Shown piece after piece: positions 13,399 to 18,646 of a DNA stretch of 26,137 nt (position 1 is its first letter; every line of letters starts with the position of its first letter). The notes beneath the pieces were generated by a model. The model worked only from the letters and a program-made list of their open reading frames with translations. It did not search any database and was not told the DNA's origin. A program made the translations under genes and the position numbers. This DNA is from a virus: IMG/VR virus record IMGVR_UViG_3300031951_001063, positions 1 through 26,137 of that record, one strand, 5' to 3'.

Positions 13399-13557
13399 AT
13401 GGTCACCGACACTGCACAGGACGCTCAGATCCGCCGAACGATCATCAAATCGGTGAATGATATGGATCTTCGCCTTCTGCAACGAATTGCCTATGAAGTT
13501 CGTTGTGAAGAACTGGGCATTCGCCCTGATGGTTGGAAACTCTATCCTGAGAACTGA
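13399..13557 (+). CDS. hypothetical helical protein
   Basis: 52 residues, MVTDTAQDAQIRRTIIKSVN then LRLLQRIAYEVRCEELGIRP. Two helices, mixed charge. The start follows the cassette leader, which contains AAGGGAA. Three bases separate it from the next gene. No known family. Confidence 0.78.
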   Translation: MVTDTAQDAQIRRTIIKSVNDMDLRLLQRIAYEVRCEELGIRPDGWKLYPEN

Positions 13558-13560
13558 TTC

Positions 13561-13764
13561 ATGAAACTTGCTACTACCTCTGTCACCAAGATTGCTGATG
13601 CTCTCAAACCAGCAGTCATTGATTACATTTATGAAGATGAAGGATTCACTGAGTATATGCAGACTGCTGTGGTAGAGGGTATTCGCAATGCGATGGGAGA
13701 TATGGATGAAGATTTACTTTTTGAACTGGGTATGCTAATCTTTGATCGGATCGAACTGAAATGA
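13561..13764 (+). CDS. hypothetical acidic helical protein
   Basis: 67 residues (KIADALKPAVIDYIYEDEGF, EGIRNAMGDMDEDLLFELGM). Acidic helical protein with hydrophobic face. Two bases... the start lies three bases after the upstream stop, and the stop overlaps the next ATG (ATGA). No function assigned. Confidence 0.78.
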   Translation: MKLATTSVTKIADALKPAVIDYIYEDEGFTEYMQTAVVEGIRNAMGDMDEDLLFELGMLIFDRIELK

Positions 13765-13979
13765 TGAACGAGCAACAAAACAAAGTAATCAAATATGCCC
13801 TTGTTGCTGGCACTGTTCTTAATCTAGGAATGTGCCTGAATTTGTATCTTCAACTTGGTAGAATGCAATATCAAGTCTCACAGTTGGACAGTAATGTTGC
13901 ATCTTCTATTCAAGCACTGAGTCGTTACATTTGGGAAATGAAAAATAATTCTGAAACTTATTCAGGAGAATTTCAATGA
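13761..13979 (+). CDS. single-span membrane protein
   Basis: 72 residues. Residues 12-31 (YALVAGTVLNLGMCLNLYLQ) form one membrane helix; the rest is a polar helix (VSQLDSNVASSIQALSRYIW). The start is ATG 13761 or 13764. It directly precedes the RlpA-like gene with ATGA overlap, so the two are probably made together. Confidence 0.78.
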   Translation: MMNEQQNKVIKYALVAGTVLNLGMCLNLYLQLGRMQYQVSQLDSNVASSIQALSRYIWEMKNNSETYSGEFQ

Positions 13980-14287
13980 TTGGATTGATCGCTGGTTTGA
14001 CTTGTGGTATTGCTACATACTACGGTGTTGGCGATGGTTTCCATGGACAAACAACCGCGAATGGTGAACGGTTTGATGCTTATCGTTGGACTGCAGCTCA
14101 TCCTTATCTTCCTATGGGCACAAAAATTAGGGTAACGAATCAAGACAATCTTAAACAGGTAATTGTAAGAGTCAATGATCGTGGTCCATATTCTCATGCA
14201 GACCTAGATCTATCTTATGCTGCATTTGCACATATTCAATCTCCCCGCAAGGGTAATGCCACTATTTGTTATCGTGTAATTGGATGA
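13976..14287 (+). CDS. RlpA-like double-psi beta-barrel protein
   Basis: 103 residues. ATYYGVGDGFHGQTTANGER, then PMGTKIRVTN, VIVRVNDRGPY and DLDLSYAAFAHI are the ordered motifs of the RlpA-like barrel, with the catalytic-type Asp in VNDRGPY (D68). The first 13 residues are hydrophobic and could be a weak signal or membrane anchor. RlpA proteins cleave denuded peptidoglycan strands; in a phage this would fit wall remodelling, entry or lysis. The usual SPOR domain is absent. It lies between a membrane protein and a secreted protein, supporting an envelope role. Confidence 0.88.
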   Translation: MIGLIAGLTCGIATYYGVGDGFHGQTTANGERFDAYRWTAAHPYLPMGTKIRVTNQDNLKQVIVRVNDRGPYSHADLDLSYAAFAHIQSPRKGNATICYRVIG

Positions 14288-14658
14288 AAAAACTTCTTTT
14301 TGCTGCTGCACTTTTGTTCTCTGCACCAGTTTATGCACAACAGTCACCAACAAATTATCAACCATTTCGTTATGAAACGTCTTGTGCTTTGATGTATGAG
14401 GGTAATCCAATGACGGATTTGTGTGTGGTGATTGAAACCCGTGAAAAGGGTGGAGCACTTCGCACTCGTAATATCTTTTCAAATCGATTCAGTCTGACGA
14501 TCAAAGGTCGATTTGATAAAGAGAAAGGTTATATGACCTGGGACAGTCATAATAAGTATGAATATAAATGGGACTATAAGATCGGTCAGGTTGGAGAACT
14601 TGGTAACTGGTCTGAGGTTATGCCTAGTTTTTATTTGCAAAACGTAAGTTGGGATTGA
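14284..14658 (+). CDS. secreted hypothetical protein
   Basis: 124 residues beginning MKKLLFAAALLFSAPVYAQQ, a textbook Sec signal peptide with cleavage after VYA. The mature part is beta-rich with two Cys (YETSCALMYEGN; MTDLCVVIETREKG). The ATG at 14284 overlaps the RlpA-like stop, so both are expected to reach the periplasm together. Possibly an accessory of the wall-active protein; this is inference. Confidence 0.83.
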   Translation: MKKLLFAAALLFSAPVYAQQSPTNYQPFRYETSCALMYEGNPMTDLCVVIETREKGGALRTRNIFSNRFSLTIKGRFDKEKGYMTWDSHNKYEYKWDYKIGQVGELGNWSEVMPSFYLQNVSWD

Positions 14659-14661
14659 ATA

Positions 14662-14871
14662 ATGAAAATTACAGAAGCAACAGTTAATTTAAATGTACAT
14701 GAGATGGGAGTGATTCTCTCTGCACTTCAAAATCTTGAACACGCAGATGAAAATCGTATTGCCAGAGAATATGGCAGTGTGCCAGCACTGTATAATAAAC
14801 TTTATACGGTCTTCGAGCGAATGGACACTTCTGAAACTGGACTACGGTACGACGTGGTTCCCTCCTTCTGA
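14662..14871 (+). CDS. hypothetical protein
   Basis: 69 residues (NLNVHEMGVILSALQNLEHA, ALYNKLYTVFERMDTSETGL). The family is familiar from cyanophages: a helical protein with the start ITEATVNLNVHE. Its 3' end holds TGGACTA and a TATAAT follows 4 bases after its stop. Function unknown. Confidence 0.78.
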   Translation: MKITEATVNLNVHEMGVILSALQNLEHADENRIAREYGSVPALYNKLYTVFERMDTSETGLRYDVVPSF

Positions 14872-14880
14872 GGTTATAAT
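14838..14880 (+). promoter_or_regulatory. class A-like promoter (TGGACTA, TATAAT)
   Basis: TGGACTA at 14838-14844, inside the preceding gene, and TATAAT at 14875-14880 (37 apart). The leader ACAGAGGTAATCGGGACACA resembles the one after 13369. Weaker box than other copies. Drives 14905. Confidence 0.5.
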
Positions 14881-14904
14881 ACAGAGGTAATCGGGACACA
14901 CCCA

Positions 14905-15165
14905 ATGCAAATGCCTCAACTAACCAGCAAGGATGGCAATATGGTGGTTGACTTCTATCCCATCAAGACCCCCTACGGTGATATTTCCGAAACTTGGGTT
15001 CTTCGTGCAGTCACCTTTGCCCCTCACGGTCAAGTGTCCAAGAAGTTTCTGAACAAAGTGGAGATGCTGCTGGATATTCGTGAGCGCATGGCATACGGTT
15101 ACAATCAAACGGGTGATAACTCCAATCTTCCCCAACTTGGAAATCCGATGGCAGGTGCCTGCTGA
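14905..15165 (+). CDS. hypothetical protein
   Basis: 86 residues. Beta-rich start (SKDGNMVVDFYPIKTPYGDI) and a helix (KFLNKVEMLLDIRERMAYGY). Start set by the promoter 25 bases upstream. Shares one base with the next gene (TGATG). Function unknown. Confidence 0.8.
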   Translation: MQMPQLTSKDGNMVVDFYPIKTPYGDISETWVLRAVTFAPHGQVSKKFLNKVEMLLDIRERMAYGYNQTGDNSNLPQLGNPMAGAC

Positions 15166-15314
15166 TGAAAACTTCTTATTGGTTTCTTGGTGTGATTGCC
15201 ATTCTAATGTGGAATGGTGTTCTAATCAAACGTGATCAACAACTGTTCAAGGCATATGATAAACTATGTGCCGAACTTTCACAACCGCATCCTGATTGCC
15301 GCTACGCCAAATGA
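15165..15314 (+). CDS. small single-span membrane protein
   Basis: 49 residues, MKTSYWFLGVIAILMWNGVL then a polar tail with two Cys (KLCAELSQPHPDCRYAK). N-terminal signal/anchor helix; the Cys pair would be exported and could form a disulfide. Resembles small Rz1/anchor-like phage proteins in layout only. ATGA overlap downstream. Confidence 0.72.
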   Translation: MKTSYWFLGVIAILMWNGVLIKRDQQLFKAYDKLCAELSQPHPDCRYAK

Positions 15315-15493
15315 ACGACGAAGACATTCAACAATTTATGAATGCATTTGATGATTTTATGAAGCATTCTGAGGTTGAGCAATTTAATCATGATGCCTGG
15401 GCAGTTGCCAGGCAATACACTGATCATTTTTATGAACAAAAAGCAGCAGAACTAGAAGTGACTGTTGATTATTACATTCAGGAGTTTGTATGA
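15311..15493 (+). CDS. hypothetical acidic helical protein
   Basis: 60 residues (MNDEDIQQFMNAFDDFMKHS; EQFNHDAWAVARQYTDHFYE). The in-frame ATG at 15296 is inside the previous gene and is not used here. ATGA overlaps at both ends. Function unknown. Confidence 0.78.
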   Translation: MNDEDIQQFMNAFDDFMKHSEVEQFNHDAWAVARQYTDHFYEQKAAELEVTVDYYIQEFV

Positions 15494-15660
15494 ACACCGA
15501 AACTAAGATTCATTTTGCTCTCATGCAAATTGAGAATGTTTCGAATCTCATTGCAGGAAATGAATATGAACACTTCTTCGTTTCGCACTTAGTTCCAATT
15601 CAAATCGAACTCCAAAGGCAATTGACAAATCTCACTCATTCATCTAAAATTAAGGAGTAA
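15490..15660 (+). CDS. cyanophage hypothetical protein (ALMQIENVSNLI)
   Basis: 56 residues, MNTETKIHFALMQIENVSNL and FFVSHLVPIQIELQRQLTNL. This two-helix pattern is a small protein I recall in many T4-like cyanophages. Begins with ATGA overlap; GGAG near its end serves as ribosome binding site for nothing closer than the gene at 15674. Confidence 0.83.
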   Translation: MNTETKIHFALMQIENVSNLIAGNEYEHFFVSHLVPIQIELQRQLTNLTHSSKIKE

Positions 15661-15673
15661 TTTAGAAATACCA

Positions 15674-15904
15674 ATGAAATCACTTTACATTGTTGACTAC
15701 TGGGTTCCGTTTCCTTCTTCCGAATATGGTGGTGTTGTATCACTGATTGCCGAGAACGATACGGAAGCATTTCAACTCCTTGCCGATGAGAATGGTTTTG
15801 ATGATAGTTATCAGAATCTGATCATGCCCAATGTCGTCAAGGCACAGAAGTTCAAACTTGTGGATGATTATGAATCTGGTATCATTGATGCATTTACTAC
15901 CTGA
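15674..15904 (+). CDS. cyanophage hypothetical protein
   Basis: 76 residues (KSLYIVDYWVPFPSSEYGGV; SLIAENDTEAFQLLADENGF). Beta-alpha-beta layout with the ending IIDAFTT. The family is known to me from cyanomyoviruses without function. 13 bases after the previous stop and 14 before the next start, so likely the same transcript. Confidence 0.82.
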   Translation: MKSLYIVDYWVPFPSSEYGGVVSLIAENDTEAFQLLADENGFDDSYQNLIMPNVVKAQKFKLVDDYESGIIDAFTT

Positions 15905-15918
15905 TAAAGATAAACGTT

Positions 15919-16089
15919 ATGGAAGAAAGACTCTATCGCATTGAAGAACTCTGTACAACTGGTTGGGAACTCGTTGATCCGAAGTATACTGATATGACAA
16001 AGGAAAGGACAAAAGAAGTGTTAGATCTTCTAATTGCAGATGGTTATAATCCAAATTCATTACGTGCAGTACCCAATCCACTCACATGA
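15919..16089 (+). CDS. cyanophage hypothetical protein (RIEELCTTGWELVD)
   Basis: 56 residues. RLYRIEELCTTGWELVDPKY and LLIADGYNPNSLRAVPNP are diagnostic of a small protein conserved in T4-like cyanophages. 'Tail tube-like' names sometimes attached to such proteins are not supported by anything visible. ATGA overlap with the next gene. Confidence 0.85.
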   Translation: MEERLYRIEELCTTGWELVDPKYTDMTKERTKEVLDLLIADGYNPNSLRAVPNPLT

Positions 16090-16364
16090 TTGAGTTTCCT
16101 CATAAACCACCAGTAGGTTATTCTTATGAACAAGTTCCATTTAAACGTAATGTTGTTGCAATCTGGATTCATAATCATTACAGGTTTGTTTACAATAGCG
16201 GTGGGACTACTCGTAGCATCTGGGGATTCTACAATCTCAAAACCAAGTGCTTCCACTCTCCTGTCAACTCCAAAACAATCGGTGATCAAGTAAGTATCAG
16301 TCAAACGACACCATACTCTGCTATGATTCTTAAACGCACACCTCTTGAACTTGCTTATGTCTAA
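16086..16364 (+). CDS. hypothetical protein
   Basis: 92 residues, beta-rich (PPVGYSYEQVPFKRNVVAIW; FVYNSGGTTRSIWGFYNLKT). The ending QTTPYSAMILKRTPLELAYV is regular. ATGA start; overlaps next gene by 8 bases. No family recognised with confidence. Confidence 0.8.
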   Translation: MIEFPHKPPVGYSYEQVPFKRNVVAIWIHNHYRFVYNSGGTTRSIWGFYNLKTKCFHSPVNSKTIGDQVSISQTTPYSAMILKRTPLELAYV

Positions 16365-16605
16365 GTATAGTCCACGCCTGAATGATTATGTTTCATGGAC
16401 CAAAGGTGTCGAAGGATGGGTGTATTTTGTTGATAAAGAGTATATCACCATCGAAACCAACGTCCGCCCCAAAGACATTCAAAACGTTCAGGCATGTTCT
16501 CTTCATAAGAATGATCGCCTATTAGTCTTATGTTATTCGAATCAATGGAGCGAATTAACTTATGTTGGACATCGTGTTGATCAGTATTCAACTACAATTA
16601 TATGA
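16357..16605 (+). CDS. conserved phage protein (VEGWVYFVDKEYITIE)
   Basis: 82 residues. LNDYVSWTKGVEGWVYFVDK and EYITIETNV, then HKNDRLLVLCYSNQW form a small beta barrel-like pattern found in T4-like phages, as I recall. I start at 16357; an ATG at 16345 is deeper in the previous gene. ATGA overlap downstream. Confidence 0.82.
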   Translation: MSKYSPRLNDYVSWTKGVEGWVYFVDKEYITIETNVRPKDIQNVQACSLHKNDRLLVLCYSNQWSELTYVGHRVDQYSTTII

Positions 16606-16847
16606 AACAGAAGAGAACAGTATGGAGATGGTGGGCGAAAGCATTAGGAGAAAAGGCAAGTAAATGTGACAAAGAATCAGATCTCATTGCTATTATACGT
16701 ACTGTTATATTCAGTACTTATCTCATTACTAATCTATTCATTATTGCAGGTGTAATTCGACATTGGAACAAAAATGAAATACCAGGTTGTATACTACAAA
16801 TTGAAGAAGGACAACAAGAAAGCAAAACAAACGGCAATTTTCTATAA
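16602..16847 (+). CDS. cyanophage membrane protein (WWAKALGEKAS)
   Basis: 81 residues. The basic start KRTVWRWWAKALGEKAS is followed by ESDLIAIIRTVIFSTYLITN and LFIIAGVIRHW, one or two membrane spans. This matches a small membrane protein of cyanomyoviruses. The last 25 residues overlap the next gene by 74 bases, so the true end may be an extension peculiar to this phage. Confidence 0.8.
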   Translation: MKQKRTVWRWWAKALGEKASKCDKESDLIAIIRTVIFSTYLITNLFIIAGVIRHWNKNEIPGCILQIEEGQQESKTNGNFL

Positions 16848-16929
16848 CATTGAGGATGCTACATTATGGGAAGAACATATTCAGAAGAACGGTTTTCTGA
16901 ACAGCGAAATTATACCTCTTTTTCAATGA
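16774..16929 (+). CDS. cyanophage hypothetical protein (AIFYNIEDATLWEEH)
   Basis: 51 residues, MKYQVVYYKLKKDNKKAKQT then AIFYNIEDATLWEEHIQKNG and SEIIPLF. Matches a recurrent cyanophage small protein with a beta-alpha-beta plan. It begins inside the previous gene and its stop overlaps the next ATG (ATGA). I rank it above the overlapping C-terminal tail of 16602. Confidence 0.8.
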   Translation: MKYQVVYYKLKKDNKKAKQTAIFYNIEDATLWEEHIQKNGFLNSEIIPLFQ

Positions 16930-17144
16930 AACCAATCTTTGTAGGTGCTTATTGTGTATTGTCTGCATTGTCTGCATATGCATTGACAGGACCAGTAACT
17001 GATAAACAGGCAGTGAATCGTACACTTAAAATGTGTAATGAGAAACCATTAGAGTGTAAGTTCAAGTATGATATTATTCGGTATAATGAGACAGGACAAG
17101 TACCTTATAAGGAAGAGAAACCAGTAGAGAAGAAAACGAAGTAA
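16926..17144 (+). CDS. exported small protein, last gene before noncoding hub
   Basis: 72 residues beginning MKPIFVGAYCVLSALSAYAL, a signal peptide or anchor (possible cleavage at AYA). The mature part has two Cys (KMCNEKPLECKFKYDI) and a Lys/Glu-rich tail. The ATG at 16926 overlaps the previous stop by ATGA; the in-frame ATG at 16866 is rejected. Similar exported proteins with a KMCNEKP-like motif occur in cyanophages. Confidence 0.8.
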   Translation: MKPIFVGAYCVLSALSAYALTGPVTDKQAVNRTLKMCNEKPLECKFKYDIIRYNETGQVPYKEEKPVEKKTK

Positions 17145-17376
17145 ATGGTATTGATTTATACCATTTAACCTTAATTTAATTTAAAAAATATATTAAAAAA
17201 CATATAGTTATTGTTTATACAGTTCTCAATAAGGTGTAATTAATTGAGAATCAATAAGGTTTTATTGTTGAGAATAGGGTGTTTAATACCTTGTTTTATG
17301 TGCTTATAATCTTATAAATGCTTCCTGGTATTATGATTATAAGACCTTATAAGACCTTATAAGACCTTATAAAGGG
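17145..17376. other. AT-rich noncoding stretch, possible duplex-unwinding region
   Basis: No plausible gene. Very AT-rich to 17340 (for example TTAATTTAATTTAAAAAATA). It holds TTCTCAAT (17223-17230)/ATTGAGAA (17243-17250) as an inverted repeat, a second related arm CAATAA...TTATTG (17252-17269), and ends in tandem TTATAAGACC units. TTCTCAATAAG recurs at 18012. Confidence 0.55.
17337..17376. repeat. tandem TTATAAGACC repeat (3 units plus degenerate fourth)
   Basis: TTATAAGACC starts at 17337, 17347 and 17357, then TTATAAAGGG at 17367. Period 10, close to one helical turn, so bound proteins would align on one DNA face. Related CTTATAA strings occur at 17302, 17311 and 17488. Confidence 0.85.
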
Positions 17377-17382
17377 TGTCAG

Positions 17383-17469
17383 GTCTTGTGGACTTAGCGA
17401 GCGTATCATAAGGAGCGCAGTTTGTCAAGTCCGCCGCCCGCGAAAATTTTCCGAGACCCCACACAAGAC
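17383..17469 (+). other. nested inverted repeats, candidate structured RNA or DNA element
   Basis: GTCTTGTG (17383-17390) can pair with CACAAGAC (17462-17469); inside it GGACTT (17390-17395) with AAGTCC (17427-17432), the two stems sharing G17390. GC-rich core CCGCCGCCCGC at 17431-17441. It lies just upstream of the sigma-70 promoter at 17480. No tRNA T-loop or D-stem is present. Confidence 0.4.
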
Positions 17470-17479
17470 TCATAAGCAC

Positions 17480-17508
17480 TTGACATTCTTATAAGTTCGT
17501 GATAGAAT
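17480..17508 (+). promoter_or_regulatory. consensus sigma-70 promoter
   Basis: TTGACA (17480-17485), 17-base spacer, TAGAAT (17503-17508): the best -35/-10 pair in the hub and one of only two with TTGACA in the window. Transcription would start near 17515 and read through the CTCGACGAG cluster. Confidence 0.75.
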
Positions 17509-17614
17509 CTAGACGAGATTATGTGTCGAGAAGAACATAATTCTCGACGAGACCGCATATATATTGGTATGAATCTCGACGAGACACTATATTGAATCTC
17601 GTCGAGTTTTATGG

Positions 17615-17620
17615 TATAAT
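17615..17620 (+). promoter_or_regulatory. -10 box TATAAT before the 17651 gene
   Basis: TATAAT 31 bases before ATG 17651, lying between two CTCGACGAG sites (17598 and 17639), an arrangement suited to repression. No TGGCACA box and no good -35. Confidence 0.5.
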
Positions 17621-17650
17621 ACGAAAGCGTTCACAAATCTCGACGAGCTT

Positions 17651-17794
17651 ATGTACGACGACTACGATCTCGACTACACATACACAGGCAACGATTACGC
17701 GGATCTCGACGAGTATTATACACAGGATCTCGACGAGGATTATGCACGTGACGGGCAGGATTATCAAGATCTTGCGTATCGCCATTATGCATGA
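17651..17794 (+). CDS. Asp/Tyr-rich small protein encoded across the palindromes
   Basis: 47 residues, MYDDYDLDYTYTGNDYADLD then EYYTQDLDEDYARDGQ. About half of the residues are Asp, Glu or Tyr. The palindromes read in frame as DLDE, so protein repeat and DNA repeat coincide. It follows a TATAAT by 31 bases. A competing frame (17592-17819) is Thr/Ser/Ile/Arg-rich and looks like a shadow. An acidic DNA-mimic-type protein is possible, but nothing proves translation. Confidence 0.5.
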   Translation: MYDDYDLDYTYTGNDYADLDEYYTQDLDEDYARDGQDYQDLAYRHYA

Positions 17795-17800
17795 TATAAT
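17795..17800 (+). promoter_or_regulatory. -10 box TATAAT before the 17825 gene
   Basis: TATAAT starts immediately after the previous stop and overlaps a degenerate palindrome (ATCTCGACACA). The ATG lies 24 bases downstream, similar to cassette leaders, but no TGGCACA precedes it. Confidence 0.5.
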
Positions 17801-17824
17801 CTCGACACACTACACATAACTATC

Positions 17825-17977
17825 ATGCCTACACAAAAGCGCATAGTTACGGTTACATTAGACATAGAGTGTTATGATGATCTAGATGTGGAGGATATTA
17901 ATTGGCGAGAGTTATTGCAACTCGAACCTGGTGAGGATGTCAAGTCTAGGGTAAAAGAATTCGATCCATCCTGGTAG
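17825..17977 (+). CDS. 50-residue acidic hypothetical protein
   Basis: MPTQKRIVTVTLDIECYDDL, then DVEDINWRELLQLEPGEDVK and a short basic tail ending DPSW. A strand followed by an acidic helix. Small proteins with 'DINWRELLQLEP' layout occur in cyanophages next to regulatory regions as I recall. It has its own -10 and no overlap with neighbours. Confidence 0.72.
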   Translation: MPTQKRIVTVTLDIECYDDLDVEDINWRELLQLEPGEDVKSRVKEFDPSW

Positions 17978-17984
17978 TGTGCCA
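17943..17984 (-). promoter_or_regulatory. possible minus-strand class A promoter
   Basis: On the minus strand TTAAACTGGCACAC (17990-17977) matches the + strand boxes, with TGGCACA at 17984-17978. TAGACT follows at 17948-17943, 36 bases from the box, the usual spacing. It would transcribe antisense into the palindrome cluster. No gene lies on that strand. Confidence 0.4.
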
Positions 17985-18010
17985 GTTTAAATATTGCCAC
18001 AGGACCTCTT

Positions 18011-18040
18011 ATTCTCAATAAGGGGTTTCTTATTGAGAAT
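18011..18040. repeat. perfect 12-bp inverted repeat
   Basis: ATTCTCAATAAG (18011-18022) and CTTATTGAGAAT (18029-18040) around GGGTTT. The arm recurs in the AT-rich stretch at 17223. It could be a bidirectional terminator or protein site; no U-tract follows. Confidence 0.75.
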
Positions 18041-18045
18041 GAATA

Positions 18046-18176
18046 TTTTATGGTAGGAGGAGTGGCGATGTATTGTCGTCAGCAGGGATACCTCTCCCCT
18101 CATTAGATTTCTTATAAGATAGCACGGCACCGGTGCCCAGATCAAGGGGTCTTATGCCAGTTCTTCTAGTGGCACA
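18046..18176 (+). ncRNA. structured duplicated element, copy 1
   Basis: TTTTATGG, then AGGAGGAGTGGCGA...CGTCAGCAGGGATACC and CTCTCCCCTC. TGGCG pairs with CGTCA as an inner hairpin, enclosed by a GGAGGAG/CTCTCC outer stem. A 12-base palindrome GGCACCGGTGCC lies at 18126-18137, and the block ends in TGGCACA at 18170. Copy 2 at 21447 has the same order and almost the same length. No known RNA family recognised. Confidence 0.5.
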
Positions 18177-18212
18177 AGAGGGGTTGTGATCTGCCACGTG
18201 GCGGGTTATGTT
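18170..18212 (+). promoter_or_regulatory. class A cassette, TGGCACA and TATGTT
   Basis: TGGCACA at 18170-18176 and TATGTT at 18207-18212 (37 apart). GTGGCACAA (18169-18177) folds back on TTGTG and TGCCAC (to 18197). The leader TTCGTTCCTGAGA recurs after the next copy. Drives 18235. Confidence 0.55.
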
Positions 18213-18234
18213 GGTTTCGTTCCTGAGATTTCCG

Positions 18235-18438
18235 ATGATTTTTCTCACTTCCACCAATCACGGTTGTGTGTATACTTTGAGTCAGGAAGATGGCGATGAG
18301 TTGTATTATGCTCCGATCTATGCAAATGGTAATATTAACCTCGAAGAATTCGCTCCCGTTGATATGAACGAAGTCGATATGGATGATATGGAGATTTATG
18401 ATATCATGCGTCGTCTTAAAGTTATGAATGAGGTGTGA
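18235..18438 (+). CDS. cyanophage hypothetical protein
   Basis: 67 residues from ATG 18235, MIFLTSTNHGCVYTLSQEDG then DELYYAPIYANGNINLEEFA and a very acidic end. The start is chosen because the leader TTCGTTCCTGAGA precedes it as it does the next gene; the ATG at 18208 lies within the -10 box. The ELYYAPI...NINLEEF pattern is known from cyanophage small proteins. Function unknown. Confidence 0.75.
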   Translation: MIFLTSTNHGCVYTLSQEDGDELYYAPIYANGNINLEEFAPVDMNEVDMDDMEIYDIMRRLKVMNEV

Positions 18439-18450
18439 CGGTTTAGCAAG

Positions 18451-18493
18451 TGGCACAAGATCGGTTGAAATCCGATCTTCCCCCTGATAAATT
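18451..18493 (+). promoter_or_regulatory. class A cassette, TGGCACA, hairpin, TAAATT
   Basis: TGGCACA 18451-18457; AAGATCGG (18457-18464) pairs with CCGATCTT (18472-18479) with a 7-base loop; TAAATT at 18488-18493 is the weak -10 (37 apart). Leader TTCGTTCCTGAGA repeats that of the gene before. Confidence 0.6.
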
Positions 18494-18517
18494 ACATTCG
18501 TTCCTGAGAGACAAACC

Positions 18518-18646
18518 ATGTTTGATGAACTCTGGCAAGAGATTCAAGACATGCCAGGTGAGATTTTCGACCTGGACATTCCCGAACTTCGTGAAGGTGA
18601 GAAGTTCGATGTCAATGAGTACCTGAACGCAAATTACGATTACTGA
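18518..18646 (+). CDS. 42-residue acidic protein
   Basis: MFDELWQEIQDMPGEIFDLD then IPELREGEKFDVNEYLNANY. Small acidic helical protein; first of three coupled genes (TGATG, then ATGA). Function unknown. Confidence 0.78.
   Translation: MFDELWQEIQDMPGEIFDLDIPELREGEKFDVNEYLNANYDY

Larger units (their letters stand above)
17508..17809. repeat. CTCGACGAG palindrome cluster (iteron-like)
   Basis: Exact CTCGACGAG at 17543, 17575, 17639, 17705 and 17729; its reverse complement CTCGTCGAG at 17598; degenerate copies at 17509 (CTAGACGAG), 17669 (CTCGACTAC) and 17801 (CTCGACACA). The word is a 9-base palindrome with central A. GTCGAGAA (17525) and TTCTCGAC (17542) also form an 8-bp inverted repeat. Spacing is 23 to 41 bases among the central copies, irregular. 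Probable binding sites of one DNA-binding protein. Confidence 0.8.

Noticed and set aside
17383-17469. tRNA gene
   Set aside because: No D-arm, anticodon arm or TTCGA T-loop in tRNA register; no tRNA-like cloverleaf found elsewhere by eye.
17521-17595. 24-residue frame (MCREEHNSRRDRIYIGMNLD)
   Set aside because: Starts only a few bases after the expected transcript start, has no ribosome site and crosses palindromes; could be a leader peptide but I cannot support it.
17543-17810. CRISPR array
   Set aside because: The repeat is only 9 bases, palindromic, irregularly spaced (about 23-41 bases among central copies) and partly in a reading frame.
17592-17819. 75-codon frame across the palindromes
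   Set aside because: Thr/Ser/Ile/Arg-rich composition typical of a shadow; its start precedes the -10 at 17615, and the Asp/Tyr frame fits the promoter better.
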